Virus record (IMG/VR): IMGVR_UViG_3300025030_000291
Coordinates: 1 to 35,312 of that record
DNA: 35,312 bases
Reading direction: 5' to 3' (one strand)
From: a virus
A model generated the notes under the pieces. It was not told where the DNA came from. It ran no database searches and saw nothing but the letters and a program-made list of their open reading frames with translations. Shown here piece by piece: positions 22,617 through 30,805 of this stretch; the stretch's first letter is position 1; each line of letters begins with the position of its first letter. A program made the translations under genes and the position numbers.

Positions 22617-23465
22617 TTAGCTCTTGTCGGCGGTGAGGACGGCGATCCCGTCCGGGCGAACGAGCTTCCCGCCGTAAAGGTGCAGGCCCTTGACCGCGTC
22701 GGAAAATCCCTTTTCCGGGCGGTATGCCTCAACCTTGTTGATCTGCTCCGCGTACGTGATCGCGCCGGGGTATCCGGCTATGATCTTGTACAGGGCCCCG
22801 GCGGTGTTCGGGGTGTTATGCGATACCAGGACGCGGAAACCGGCGGCCTCCCCGACCTCACCGTTGCGGAGAATCTGCTCCGCCTGGCTTGAGCCGGTTT
22901 TGACAAAACGGTCGTCTTTGCGTAGCAACCCGTGGAACCATCCCGGCACCGAAACCCAACGGTTTCCCGTGGGGATTTTGGCATCGGTTAACATGACGTC
23001 CAGGTCGACAAGGTATTCGTACGCGTCCGCCTTCGTGGGAACGATAGGCGTTACGTCGTCCCCGATTGTGTTCCCGCCAGCCACGCCAGTGTACAGGGCG
23101 GCGAGGAACTGATCGGCCACGTCCCTCAGGCCGTAACCCGCCTCGTTCATAGCGGCGGCCATGACCTTTGGCGAGGTCTGCGCGGCGTCAACGTCCTTGA
23201 CCTTGAAGTTAAACGCCTTCGCCTGAGTTATGACGAGGTTTGTCTGCGCGTCGTTGAGCTGTTCCGGATCGGGGAACGTGTCCTCGTCATAATCAAAGAT
23301 TGTGACGGGGCCGATAGAATTGATATGGACGGTGTCGCCCTTTTCCTGAATCTCGCCCTCGTAGTCACGATTGACGACACCCTCCTGCGCGAAAACGAGG
23401 TTCTTTTGCAGGTTGACGAGAAGCTCTTTCGACCATATCTCTGGCACAAAATTGTCGATTGACAC
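22617..23465 (-). CDS. Major capsid protein (HK97-fold, P22/SPP1-like coat)
   Basis: 282 aa; GTG start at 23463-23465 after a perfect AAAGGAGGT. The opening (FVPEIWSKELLVNLQKNLVFAQEGVVNRDYEGEIQEKGDTVHINSI) is the hallmark of this coat family, which polymerises around a scaffold to form the procapsid. Motifs FNFKVKDVDAAQ, LDVMLTDAKIP..RWVSVPGW and GFRVLVSHN follow. The gene is transcriptionally isolated: its own promoter, a hairpin-bearing 170-base leader, and a terminator on each side. The coding text also has fewer extreme G+C runs than neighbours, by eye. High expression is expected. Confidence 0.93.
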   Translation of the reverse strand: MSIDNFVPEIWSKELLVNLQKNLVFAQEGVVNRDYEGEIQEKGDTVHINSIGPVTIFDYDEDTFPDPEQLNDAQTNLVITQAKAFNFKVKDVDAAQTSPKVMAAAMNEAGYGLRDVADQFLAALYTGVAGGNTIGDDVTPIVPTKADAYEYLVDLDVMLTDAKIPTGNRWVSVPGWFHGLLRKDDRFVKTGSSQAEQILRNGEVGEAAGFRVLVSHNTPNTAGALYKIIAGYPGAITYAEQINKVEAYRPEKGFSDAVKGLHLYGGKLVRPDGIAVLTADKS

Positions 23466-23535
23466 GGTGGACCTCCTTTGATACCTTTTGCGGTTTTGTA
23501 GTGTAGCCCTCGCGCCTATTTAACGCCCGTCGGCG

Positions 23536-23579
23536 GCCTCTGGCGAGGCGGCTATTCTACTTCGAGCCCTGGCGGGCTC
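23536..23579 (-). promoter_or_regulatory. Two leader hairpins sharing the same loop
   Basis: In the capsid leader (minus strand), GAGCCC-GCCA-GGGCTC (23564-23579) and GCCTC-GCCA-GAGGC (23536-23549) are perfect small stems with the identical tetraloop GCCA, 14 bases apart. Such twin loops could bind a protein dimer, such as a translational repressor, or simply protect the mRNA 5' end. A protein role is speculation. Confidence 0.5.
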
Positions 23580-23643
23580 CCCGCGGGTCCTGTTTAATGC
23601 CTTGACCCGGTAAAGGAGGCAGGTTGCGCCGGTGTTACCTCGG

Positions 23644-23672
23644 AACATACACGAGCGAAAAATAAAAGTCAA
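23644..23672 (-). promoter_or_regulatory. Promoter of the major capsid gene
   Basis: Minus strand TTGACT (23667-23672; 5 of 6 to consensus) and TATGTT (23644-23649; 4 of 6) are 17 bases apart, in an A+T-rich patch just after a terminator. The start of transcription would be near 23637, giving a leader of about 170 bases to the GTG at 23465. The best-supported vegetative promoter in the window. Confidence 0.8.
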
Positions 23673-23685
23673 TGGTATTTCACCC

Positions 23686-23730
23686 TGATATTAAAACGGG
23701 CCCCGGACGGCTAAACCGAACCGGGGCCCG
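23686..23730 (-). terminator. Terminator after scaffold gene
   Basis: Minus strand: CGGGCCCCGG (23721-23730) pairs with CCGGGGCCCG (23697-23706), 14-base loop, then TTTTAATATC. It lies 20 bases beyond the scaffold stop and ends the packaging/portal/scaffold transcript before the capsid promoter. It is a near-copy of the terminator behind the capsid gene. Confidence 0.92.
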
Positions 23731-23750
23731 TGATCCTGCCAGGGCGGGCG

Positions 23751-24446
23751 CTATTTTATTAAGCCTTTGGCGCTCTGCTCCATGATTTCCTCGCGGTGTT
23801 CGGCGTATTCTTCGGCGGTCAGTTTGTCAATTTCCCCGCGGGTCCACACCTTGCCGCCGCCGCCGCCGCCGAGTTCCTTGCCGGACGCGCCAGGCGCGCC
23901 AGCGCCCGGGGCCGCCTTAAATTCCGGGGCCTCCTTGAGCGCCGCGTCGATTGCGGCCTGTACCTGATCCGGATCGGGCTCCCCGTCCTCGTCTACCTTA
24001 ACGTCGCTGAGGTCCACTAGCCTCAGGAACGTCGGCAGGCGTTTGCCGGTGACACCGGCGGCCAGGGCGGCAACCTTCGCCTCGGCTGATACGGCGCGCC
24101 GTTCCGCGGCGGTTGAGACTTCGGCCAGGCGGGCCTCCGCCTGTTCCTTTTCGAGCTTCAGTTTTTCGGTTTCTTCCATGCCCGCCTTTTTCTGAGCGTC
24201 CTCGAGGCGGCTCTTAAATTCCCGCTCGAGGCGGGCGACGCGCTTGCCGATCTTTGCCTCAACCTCGGCCGCGGTGAAGGTCCGGCCAGGTTTGCCCTCG
24301 TCCCCGTCCTCACCTTCCGGCGGGTCCTGATCTTCGCCGCCCTCGGGCGGGTCCTGATCTTCCGGCGGGTCCTCGTCCTCACCGGACCCGCCAGCGATAG
24401 GCGGATAGAAAACCCCGTCAATCCAAAAACCGGCGCTGCTTTTCAT
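23751..24446 (-). CDS. Capsid scaffolding protein (GP20-like)
   Basis: 231 aa. ATG 24444-24446 with GAGGAGGGAC upstream. Residues 20-55 are an acidic Asp/Glu/Pro/Gly repeat; residues about 60-130 are a strong coiled coil (AEVEAKIGKRVARLEREFKSRLEDAQKKAGMEETEKLKLEK); the C-terminus has Gly-rich and then charged helix segments (GEIDKLTAEEYAEHREEIMEQSAKGLIK) as in other phage scaffolds, whose basic or charged C-terminal helix binds the coat. The protein leads coat assembly and leaves the head before or during packaging. It directly precedes the capsid gene, as expected. Confidence 0.88.
   Translation of the reverse strand: MKSSAGFWIDGVFYPPIAGGSGEDEDPPEDQDPPEGGEDQDPPEGEDGDEGKPGRTFTAAEVEAKIGKRVARLEREFKSRLEDAQKKAGMEETEKLKLEKEQAEARLAEVSTAAERRAVSAEAKVAALAAGVTGKRLPTFLRLVDLSDVKVDEDGEPDPDQVQAAIDAALKEAPEFKAAPGAGAPGASGKELGGGGGGKVWTRGEIDKLTAEEYAEHREEIMEQSAKGLIK
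24308..24372. repeat. Degenerate short repeat in scaffold gene
   Basis: A unit reading GCGGGTCCTGATCTTC on the plus strand occurs in three tandem, slightly diverged forms, coding EDQDPPEG-like peptide repeats. It is probably slippage-born and lies in the disordered acidic part of the protein. Confidence 0.7.
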
Positions 24447-24475
24447 ACTGTCCCTCCTCTTTTCGATTGCAAAAT

Positions 24476-25900
24476 TTAGCGGCCCTTTTTCTTCGCCCTG
24501 GCGATCTGGCGCTTGAGCCGTTTGCGTTCCTTTTCCAGGTCCCGCAATAGTTCGGCCTTTTGTTTAAGCTCCGGCGTCGCGGCTGAAATAGGCGCCGCGG
24601 GCGCTTTAGGTACCGCCGGGATCGGCGCCGGTTTCTTGACGGCGGGCGACCTGGCGGCGGCGGGTTTCTTCACCGGTACCGGTTTCGGTTTTGCGGCCGG
24701 TTTAGGTTTCGCCGCTGGCGCCGGTTTAGGTTTTTTAGGAACAGGCGCCGCCGGGCGCGCTGGCGCCTTTGCTTTTGGCGGTTTGACCTTAACAAAACGC
24801 GGGTCGATTTGTTCACGGTAGCGCAGGCGCTTCCGGCCGTTCGCGTCTACAAACTTTCGCAGGTCCGCCTGAGCGGTCCGCAGCCGTACCTTTTTCGCGG
24901 CGAGGCGCTTGACACCTTCCGGCGACGGGTCCACGGCGTTTGCCGCGTCCTGGCCGACGATTTCCTTTTTCCAGCGGCGGACCCGGCGCTCGAGGGCCCG
25001 CTGGCGCTGGCGCTCTTTGTCACCCTCAGGATCAGCGGTCGACGTAAACTTACGCGTTACCCCGGGAATATACGGCCGGGCGTCGTGGCGGCAATTACAA
25101 TGGAACAGGCCCGCCGCCTTTGCTTCGGCCAGCGTCCCGGACACCCTGAAACCGCGATCTAACGTGCCGCGGGTTGAGCCTGAAATACTTAAAACTTTGC
25201 CCTCCCACGGGCGGCATATACCACACTCCTCCGGCGCGTCCGAAATAATTACAAGGTCCCGGCCCTCCTGCTGATAGCGCCCCATCCGGCCGTCAATAAA
25301 GGCCCGCGAGGCGCCGGTCCGGGTAGCGGTTTCGACGTAGCTTACAAGGTCCCACGCCCGCCCCGCGGTGTCAACGAATCCGGTTATACCTTTTGCGGCG
25401 AAACGGTCCAGCGCCTTTTGGGAAGCAACGCGCCGGGTTGATACGCCCGCCAGTTGATCCGCCAGGGCGCCATCCGCAATTATTGAGCGGTACCCGTCCA
25501 GGGCCGACCGCAATATTTGAAGGTGGGTGGAGCTTACGGCGGTAACGGTTTCGGTGACAAGCGCCTCGAGGGCGTGAACGTTGCTGCCAATAAAAGAGTA
25601 ACCCGGCGCCCCGGCGACGCCGCTCTCAACCTGCGCGGCGGCGTAGCCCTTGCGCCTGGCCTCGGTTAGCGCCTGGCGGATCGCGTCCGGGGTTTGTTCA
25701 TTAAGGCCCGCGAGTTGCGCGTTGATCTCACGCCTGAGCGCGGACGTTTGCGCCAGCTTTTCCTCGGCCCATGACGGCGTCGGCAGGCCCTTGAGCGCGC
25801 GCCGGGCGACGGTGTCAATCATGGTCGCCTCGGCGTTTGCATAAATATCCACAACGCCCTGAGCGATCCGCGCGGCGGTTTCAGGATCAGCGGCGGCCAC
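24476..25900 (-). CDS. Phage minor capsid protein 2 / MuF-type with H1-like tail
   Basis: 474 aa, GTG start three bases after the portal stop. Residues 150-280 carry the family core: GVSTRRVASQKALDRFAAKGITGFVDTAGRAW.., RMGRYQQEGRDLVIISDAPEECGICRPWEGKVLSISG, LFHCNCRHDARPYIPGV, where the C-x2-C and HCNCRH residues resemble a zinc-bearing head-morphogenesis domain. Residues about 375-440 are a long Lys/Pro/Ala tract (KPKPAPAAKPKPAAKPKP..VKKPAAARSPAVKKPAP) like histone H1 tails, then a basic coiled coil. Such a tail could bind DNA or inner coat surfaces. A few molecules per virion are expected; it may be ejected with the DNA. Confidence 0.85.
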   Translation of the reverse strand: MAAADPETAARIAQGVVDIYANAEATMIDTVARRALKGLPTPSWAEEKLAQTSALRREINAQLAGLNEQTPDAIRQALTEARRKGYAAAQVESGVAGAPGYSFIGSNVHALEALVTETVTAVSSTHLQILRSALDGYRSIIADGALADQLAGVSTRRVASQKALDRFAAKGITGFVDTAGRAWDLVSYVETATRTGASRAFIDGRMGRYQQEGRDLVIISDAPEECGICRPWEGKVLSISGSTRGTLDRGFRVSGTLAEAKAAGLFHCNCRHDARPYIPGVTRKFTSTADPEGDKERQRQRALERRVRRWKKEIVGQDAANAVDPSPEGVKRLAAKKVRLRTAQADLRKFVDANGRKRLRYREQIDPRFVKVKPPKAKAPARPAAPVPKKPKPAPAAKPKPAAKPKPVPVKKPAAARSPAVKKPAPIPAVPKAPAAPISAATPELKQKAELLRDLEKERKRLKRQIARAKKKGR

Positions 25901-25903
25901 GCG

Positions 25904-27466
25904 CTATACCGGCAACCCGTCCGGGTTCATAACCTCAAGGCCCTCCTCGGCCCTGATCCGCGCGGCCTCAGCGGCTACCTCGTCCTCGCCCCATTCCGGG
26001 TTTACCATCCTGATCCGGGTTTCTATTGAGGCGGCCTGCGCGCGCTTGAGCAGGTCCACGGTTTCCGCGGTTGCGCGCGGGCTCTCGGTCTTGTCCTCGC
26101 CGTATTGTAGCCGGGGCCGGAACGGCTCAACCGTCCGCGCGAAAATATTTGATTCAATTTCCAAAAGGGCGCGCAAGATAGCCTCGACCGGCGCCTTGAA
26201 ATAGCGCTGTTTTTTTCCGGTTGTCCTGTAGGTCGTCTGCTCCCTCAACCGCAGCGCGGTACCGCTCTCGGCCTGGCCGTCAAGCTGTAGCCCGAACGTT
26301 TGCGGGCTGTACCTGGCCGCCTGCACGATCCGCGTTATCAGCGCGAGGGCGGTTTCCCCGTGTTCCGCGGTCCTGAGCTTAAACTCGACCGGGCTGATTC
26401 CGGCCTTTTCCCTGGCCGCCGGGTCCATCTCAAGCGGGACAAACACCTCGCGGTCGACGTCAAAATCCGCCCCGGCGCCGCGTCCGGCCCGGTCCACGAA
26501 TTCGCTCGGGACAATAATTCGCGCCTGGCCGAGGCGTATATCCCGCAGCCACGACGTGAACGTTTCATTTAACGCCGTCATCAACGTTTCGGCGCCCGCG
26601 GTGTCCGGACGTCCGGCGGGTAAACTGCGGTGGCGGCGGTTTGGCAGGGCGTTTGGAATATACCGGACCAAAAGGCCGGACGCCCACGGGGTCGGGATCT
26701 CGTCCGCCAGGCCCGCGGTTGCATCCTCAGCGGTTAACGCTATCTTAACGCCGAGGGCGTCCCGGCTGCCGCTGTATAGGCCGTGGTAAATTACGCCGGG
26801 CTCGTGCCGCTCAAGGTGCCGGACGACGCGCCCGTTTTCATTCCGGATCACTTCCCAAAGGGTAACGGCTACGAGGTGCCCGTATCTAAAATCGGGGACG
26901 GCGTAATCGGGTTGTACAACCGACAGGACCGGCGCGTCGCTGGCGGCCGTGTCCCATCCCGCCCTGAGGTACACGCCGCCGAGGGCGCTGGCGATTTCCG
27001 CCGCCTCTAATAGCGTTGACGTGATCCCCTCGTCGCTGAGCATTTCCTCGAGCCGGTCCTGAGCGGCGGTCGCGCCGGACCCTGGCCCGCTGGCGCCCGC
27101 GGTTTCCCCGTTTGCCGCAGCAACGGCGGCGGCCTCTTTTGAGTTCATGGCCTCGGGGATAACAAAAGACGGCTCCGCGCCAAACAAAAGGTCGGCGGAC
27201 GTTGCGGCAATATCCCCGGCAATCGGGACCGACACCGCGTGGCGGGTTGTATCCCGGGGCGCGGCGGCTCCGCTCTTTTTGCGGCCGCGGACCGCTGAGG
27301 TGATCCGGTTGCCGATTGTATTGCTGGCCGGGGTTGCCTTGTTATAAAAGAGTTGCAAAAGGTCCGCGTCGTCCGCGTACCAGGCGGCCGCCTTTTCGAC
27401 GTCGTCCTGAATTGCCGCCCATTTTTTTGGCGGCCACGGTGTTTTCGGTTTGTAGTCTAGCGGCAT
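25904..27466 (-). CDS. Portal protein (SPP1 gp6-like)
   Basis: 520 aa; ATG after AAGGAGCCGG. The start (DYKPKTPWPPKKWAAIQDDVEKAAAWYADDADLLQLFYN) and pieces such as HAVSVPIAGDIAATSADLLFGAEPSF, GGVYLRAGWD, SVVQPDYAVPDFRYG, PQTFGLQLDGQAESGTALR and NIFARTVEPFRP are those of SPP1-type portals. Twelve copies form the ring at the capsid vertex through which DNA passes. It sits 24 bases after terminase large, as usual. The C-terminal residues are acidic, with GWGEDEVAAEAARIRAEEGLE-like helix typical of the crown. Confidence 0.92.
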   Translation of the reverse strand: MPLDYKPKTPWPPKKWAAIQDDVEKAAAWYADDADLLQLFYNKATPASNTIGNRITSAVRGRKKSGAAAPRDTTRHAVSVPIAGDIAATSADLLFGAEPSFVIPEAMNSKEAAAVAAANGETAGASGPGSGATAAQDRLEEMLSDEGITSTLLEAAEIASALGGVYLRAGWDTAASDAPVLSVVQPDYAVPDFRYGHLVAVTLWEVIRNENGRVVRHLERHEPGVIYHGLYSGSRDALGVKIALTAEDATAGLADEIPTPWASGLLVRYIPNALPNRRHRSLPAGRPDTAGAETLMTALNETFTSWLRDIRLGQARIIVPSEFVDRAGRGAGADFDVDREVFVPLEMDPAAREKAGISPVEFKLRTAEHGETALALITRIVQAARYSPQTFGLQLDGQAESGTALRLREQTTYRTTGKKQRYFKAPVEAILRALLEIESNIFARTVEPFRPRLQYGEDKTESPRATAETVDLLKRAQAASIETRIRMVNPEWGEDEVAAEAARIRAEEGLEVMNPDGLPV

Positions 27467-27490
27467 TGTCCGGCTCCTTTGTTTGAATTT

Positions 27491-28777
27491 TTAGGCGGCG
27501 ACCCTGAGGTCCCACCGCCGCCAAACGTTACGCGTTCCGCGGACCCCGTACCTGAGCGCGTCCGGCCCGTGGTCGTTTTCTTTTAGCGGTTTATCCTCGC
27601 CTAACTTTTGCGCCTTCGGGTCCCAAACATAGCCCGGCATTTCGTCAATCAATCCGACGCAGCTCTCGTGTATCTTGAGCCGGGACCCGGCCAGCAGCGA
27701 GGCCGTATCCCTGAGCCCGTCCAGGACGGTGTTATCGGCGCCGGTTACGCCGCGCCAGCCGTCCTCGTATAGCTGAGCAATAAAGGACGCGGCGGACGGG
27801 TCGACTAAAACGCGCTCCGGATCTCCGGCGCCGGGCAAGTCCCCGGCCTGCTTGTCCAGCCACGCCCCGAGGCGTTTGGCATACTGGCCGTCGGTTAATT
27901 GCTTACGTTCCGCCCGGCTATCCCACCGCCATTCTCTCGCAACGTATAGGCGGTCGTCAACGCCCTCGCCTATCAATAGCGCCACGAACGGGTTCACCGT
28001 CCCGTAATCTATAGCAACCCACCACCGGTTGATAGTCGGCAGTTCCGAGACAACCTGAGGCCCGGTCGGATCAAACATATCATAAACGGCGCCCTCCGCT
28101 AACACCCACCGGCCCTCTATCAAACGTAAATACCACAGGCCGGTAAACTCTGCGGCCAGGGCGTCGACGTACGCTTGAGACAAGGTCGGATTATCGGCCA
28201 GGCGGAAACTAAACCGGGCCAGGTCCAGGAGGCCCTCGCCGTCCGGGCGCTCAATCTTGCCCTCGCCGGTGAGGTGAACGGCGGCGCGGTCCAGGTAGTC
28301 GGTCAAAAGATAATGGTTCGGGCCCTCAGGGTTTGACGTCCCGAACAGGCTGGCGCCGGTAACGCTGAGGCGGGACAATGCCATTGTAAAAAAAGACTCG
28401 GGCCAGCGGCCGACCTCGTCCCCGTATATTCCGGCGGCGGTTGCGCCCGCGATCTTGTCCGCGGCCCGCTCGTCGTTAGCGCCCGCCAGGTAAAACCTGC
28501 GGCCAAAAATACGCCCCTCGCCCTCGCCGCGGTTGAGCGTGAAACGCTGGCGGCCGAGGGTTGCGCTCAGCGGGTTAAGGACGTTTCGCGTTAAGGTCCG
28601 CTCGGTTTTGCCTATCATAAACAGGTCGCCCTCCGGGGCGGTCCGCGCGTATTCCATCCACCGGATCAGCGACGCCGTTGTCTTTGAGGACCGGACGGCG
28701 CCCTCCCAAATATTCAGGCGGCGCGTTGCAAGCTCAACCGAGGCGGAGGCTTTTCCCTGTAGCGTTTCAATTTTCAC
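27491..28777 (-). CDS. terL: Terminase large subunit
   Basis: 428 aa; GTG start overlaps the small subunit stop as GTGA. ATPase: Walker A GAVRSSKTT (26-34), Walker B GIYGDE (116-121), coupling motif LFGTSNPEG. Nuclease: VAIDYGTVNP (about 255), LVDPSAASF (about 330), DHGPDALRYG (about 405), which give the three metal-binding acids. The GAVRSSKT P-loop is that of the PBSX/SPP1-type terminases, which fill heads from concatemers; a pac-type, headful mechanism would match the permuted ends seen in the assembly, but that is inference. It moves DNA into the procapsid through the portal. Confidence 0.95.
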   Translation of the reverse strand: MKIETLQGKASASVELATRRLNIWEGAVRSSKTTASLIRWMEYARTAPEGDLFMIGKTERTLTRNVLNPLSATLGRQRFTLNRGEGEGRIFGRRFYLAGANDERAADKIAGATAAGIYGDEVGRWPESFFTMALSRLSVTGASLFGTSNPEGPNHYLLTDYLDRAAVHLTGEGKIERPDGEGLLDLARFSFRLADNPTLSQAYVDALAAEFTGLWYLRLIEGRWVLAEGAVYDMFDPTGPQVVSELPTINRWWVAIDYGTVNPFVALLIGEGVDDRLYVAREWRWDSRAERKQLTDGQYAKRLGAWLDKQAGDLPGAGDPERVLVDPSAASFIAQLYEDGWRGVTGADNTVLDGLRDTASLLAGSRLKIHESCVGLIDEMPGYVWDPKAQKLGEDKPLKENDHGPDALRYGVRGTRNVWRRWDLRVAA

Positions 28778-29412
28778 GGTTTGCCGCCCTGGCCTTTACC
28801 TTTGCCCGGTCCCTTTTTCTTTGCCGGTTTTTTCTTTGCCCGGAACGGCGCGCGGGCCTTGCCATTCCCGTTGCCGCCGTTACCGTTCCCACCGTTCCCG
28901 TTGCCGGTACCGCCAGCGGCCTCGAGCGCCTTAACGCCTGGCCCTTTTTTCCCGGCTATATAAACGTCGACGTCGTTGTAGTCCCCGGGATCGTCCACGC
29001 GCCGCTGGCGCCAGCGATCCGGTTGCCTGTTATTGAGCCACGCGAGGGCGGCCGTAGTGTCCGCCGCAATATGCTTTTTCTTTTTCTTAACGTAGCGGGC
29101 CTCGACGTCCCGTGTAACCTCACCGGTTGTCGGGTTGACGATCTCAACGACGGGGCCCTCAACCGTTACCTCCTCAATTTCATAACCGCGGGCGCGGTTA
29201 TAAAGTGCATCCTCAACGAGGGAGTCGGCCAGGTTGCGGCCGTGTTTGTCCATTGCTTCGACTAGGTCCGGATACTTGCCGCGCCAAACGTACAGGGTTT
29301 TTCGGCTGATCCCGAGTTCGGCGGCTATTTCCTCAGCGGTTAACCCGTTGCGCGCCATCCACTTGACGAGTTGCGGAGTCATGGTTGGATCGTATTTTGT
29401 AGCGTACGCCAC
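28774..29412 (-). CDS. terS: Terminase small subunit
   Basis: 212 aa; GTG start 29410-29412, five bases after the methyltransferase stop. A helix-turn-helix is clear at about residues 24-48 (LTAEEIAAELGISRKTLYVWRGKYPDL), the DNA-recognition element of small terminases. The middle has a helical oligomerisation region. The C-terminal part is odd: a GNGNGGNGNGGNGNG repeat (about 168-183) followed by a Lys/Gly-rich basic tail ending GKGQGGKP. The tail could aid DNA or large-subunit contacts. The pac site is often located in or near this gene. Confidence 0.88.
   Translation of the reverse strand: MAYATKYDPTMTPQLVKWMARNGLTAEEIAAELGISRKTLYVWRGKYPDLVEAMDKHGRNLADSLVEDALYNRARGYEIEEVTVEGPVVEIVNPTTGEVTRDVEARYVKKKKKHIAADTTAALAWLNNRQPDRWRQRRVDDPGDYNDVDVYIAGKKGPGVKALEAAGGTGNGNGGNGNGGNGNGKARAPFRAKKKPAKKKGPGKGKGQGGKP
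28861..28909. repeat. Short tandem repeat coding Gly-Asn runs
   Basis: Repeated units of plus-strand TTCCCGTTGCCG or close variants (minus strand GGNAAY GGN repeats) encode the GNGNGG peptide of the small terminase. The tract can expand or shrink by slippage. As it lies in the packaging-initiation gene, it is also a possible part of a pac site, though nothing shows that directly. Confidence 0.65.
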
Positions 29413-29416
29413 GGCC

Positions 29417-30805
29417 TCAGCCGTCCTCGTTGAACGGGCCCTCCGCGGTCAAACCTGTTAGCTTTTCCCACCGCGCCTTTATTACGTCGCAATAGCCCGG
29501 CTCGATTTCCAGGGCGTAGCACGTCCGGCCGGTTTGCTCAGCGGCCAGCAGGCCGGACCCGGACCCGCAAAAGGGATCGAGGACAACGGAGCCGACGGCG
29601 GTGAATTGCTCAAAAGTCCAGGCGGCGAGGGCGATAGGTTTCTGCGTCGGGTGAACGCGGGCCGCGTCCTTTTCACTTGCCCGCAGCATACCATTCCAGC
29701 GGTGCCGGAACAGGCGGGCCGCCGTTTGCTGATTCGTCCACGCCATCTCAACGTCCGCGAAATTCCCGGTGTTTTGTTTGTCCCATACAATCCAGCAGGC
29801 CGAGGCGGGCAAGGCGTCCGCGTAAAACTGGCCGCCCCAAAATATCAGGACCGCCTCCGGCGCAACGGCCAGGCAGGCGGCGTAAGATTTCAACGCGGTG
29901 TCGGTTGTATCGTCCCCGGTTATCGGCAGGTACCTTTGCGCCTTGTAAGTCCTGGCGGCCGCGCGGTTGCTTTTCTTTAGGCCGAAGTTAGGTTGCCCGC
30001 CGCCGCCCACGCGTCCCTTGCGTTTTGATCCGAGCGGTGAATCGTTCCCGACCTTGCCGCGCCGGGCGCCGCCTGATCCGAGGCGCGGGTCCTCAGCGGC
30101 GGTCGGCGGAACGTTCGGACGTTTGGCCCATCCCGAGCCGATAATGTTTACGCCGTACGGCGGGTCGGCGTATACAAGCGCCGGGACCGCCCCGGCCAGG
30201 ACGCGCTCGAGGTCCACGGTTTCGGTTGAGTTGCCGCAATACAGGACGTGGCGCCCGAGGCGGTAAAGGTCCCCGGGTTTTGTCACCGGCTCAACCGGTA
30301 CCGGCGGCTCGTCATCGTCCCCGTGGATCACGCGGGACCCGTCCTCGATTGCCGCCGTCTTTAAGTCCTTAAAGGTTTTAGGATCAAACCCGGTTAGCGC
30401 GATATCAAACCCGGCCAGCTCCACGTCGCTGAGCATCCCCGCCAGGCCGGGCACGTCAACCTCCGCTAGTTCCGCGATCCGGTTATCAGCTACGAGGTCC
30501 GCGTGTTCCGCGGCCTCAGTCTCGTAGTCCTGAAAATCAACCGGCGCGTCGGTTTCCCCGTTGATCCTGGCGGCCTCGAGGCGGGCGTGTCCGCGGACAA
30601 TAAACCCGGAGCGGTTGCTCACCGTGATCGGCGCGCGCCAGCCTTGCGCCTTGATTATTTTGCTCAGCAGGTCCAGTTGCTGCTCGGGGTGTTTGTTCGG
30701 GTTGCGCGGGTTCGGGGTTATTGTCTCAAGCTCGGCCAGCTTATCAAACGCGCAATAAACGGGCGTACCCTGAGCGGTTGACGCCGGGCGGCGCGCCCGC
30801 GTCAT
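29417..30805 (-). CDS. ParB-like nuclease domain fused to DNA methyltransferase
   Basis: 462 aa; ATG overlaps the stop of the 43-aa upstream gene as ATGA. N-terminal ParB/Sulfiredoxin-like domain (residues about 10-130): LETITPNPRNPNKHPEQQLDLLSKIIKAQGW, then GFIVRGHARLEAAR. C-terminal adenine- or cytosine-N4 methyltransferase: catalytic DPPYG (about 215) precedes the SAM-binding DPFCGSGSGLLAAE (about 408), the beta-class order. Such fused proteins are frequent in phages near the terminase genes and probably modify phage DNA against host restriction; the ParB-like part may act as a nuclease or specificity domain. Target sequence unknown. Confidence 0.9.
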   Translation of the reverse strand: MTRARRPASTAQGTPVYCAFDKLAELETITPNPRNPNKHPEQQLDLLSKIIKAQGWRAPITVSNRSGFIVRGHARLEAARINGETDAPVDFQDYETEAAEHADLVADNRIAELAEVDVPGLAGMLSDVELAGFDIALTGFDPKTFKDLKTAAIEDGSRVIHGDDDEPPVPVEPVTKPGDLYRLGRHVLYCGNSTETVDLERVLAGAVPALVYADPPYGVNIIGSGWAKRPNVPPTAAEDPRLGSGGARRGKVGNDSPLGSKRKGRVGGGGQPNFGLKKSNRAAARTYKAQRYLPITGDDTTDTALKSYAACLAVAPEAVLIFWGGQFYADALPASACWIVWDKQNTGNFADVEMAWTNQQTAARLFRHRWNGMLRASEKDAARVHPTQKPIALAAWTFEQFTAVGSVVLDPFCGSGSGLLAAEQTGRTCYALEIEPGYCDVIKARWEKLTGLTAEGPFNEDG

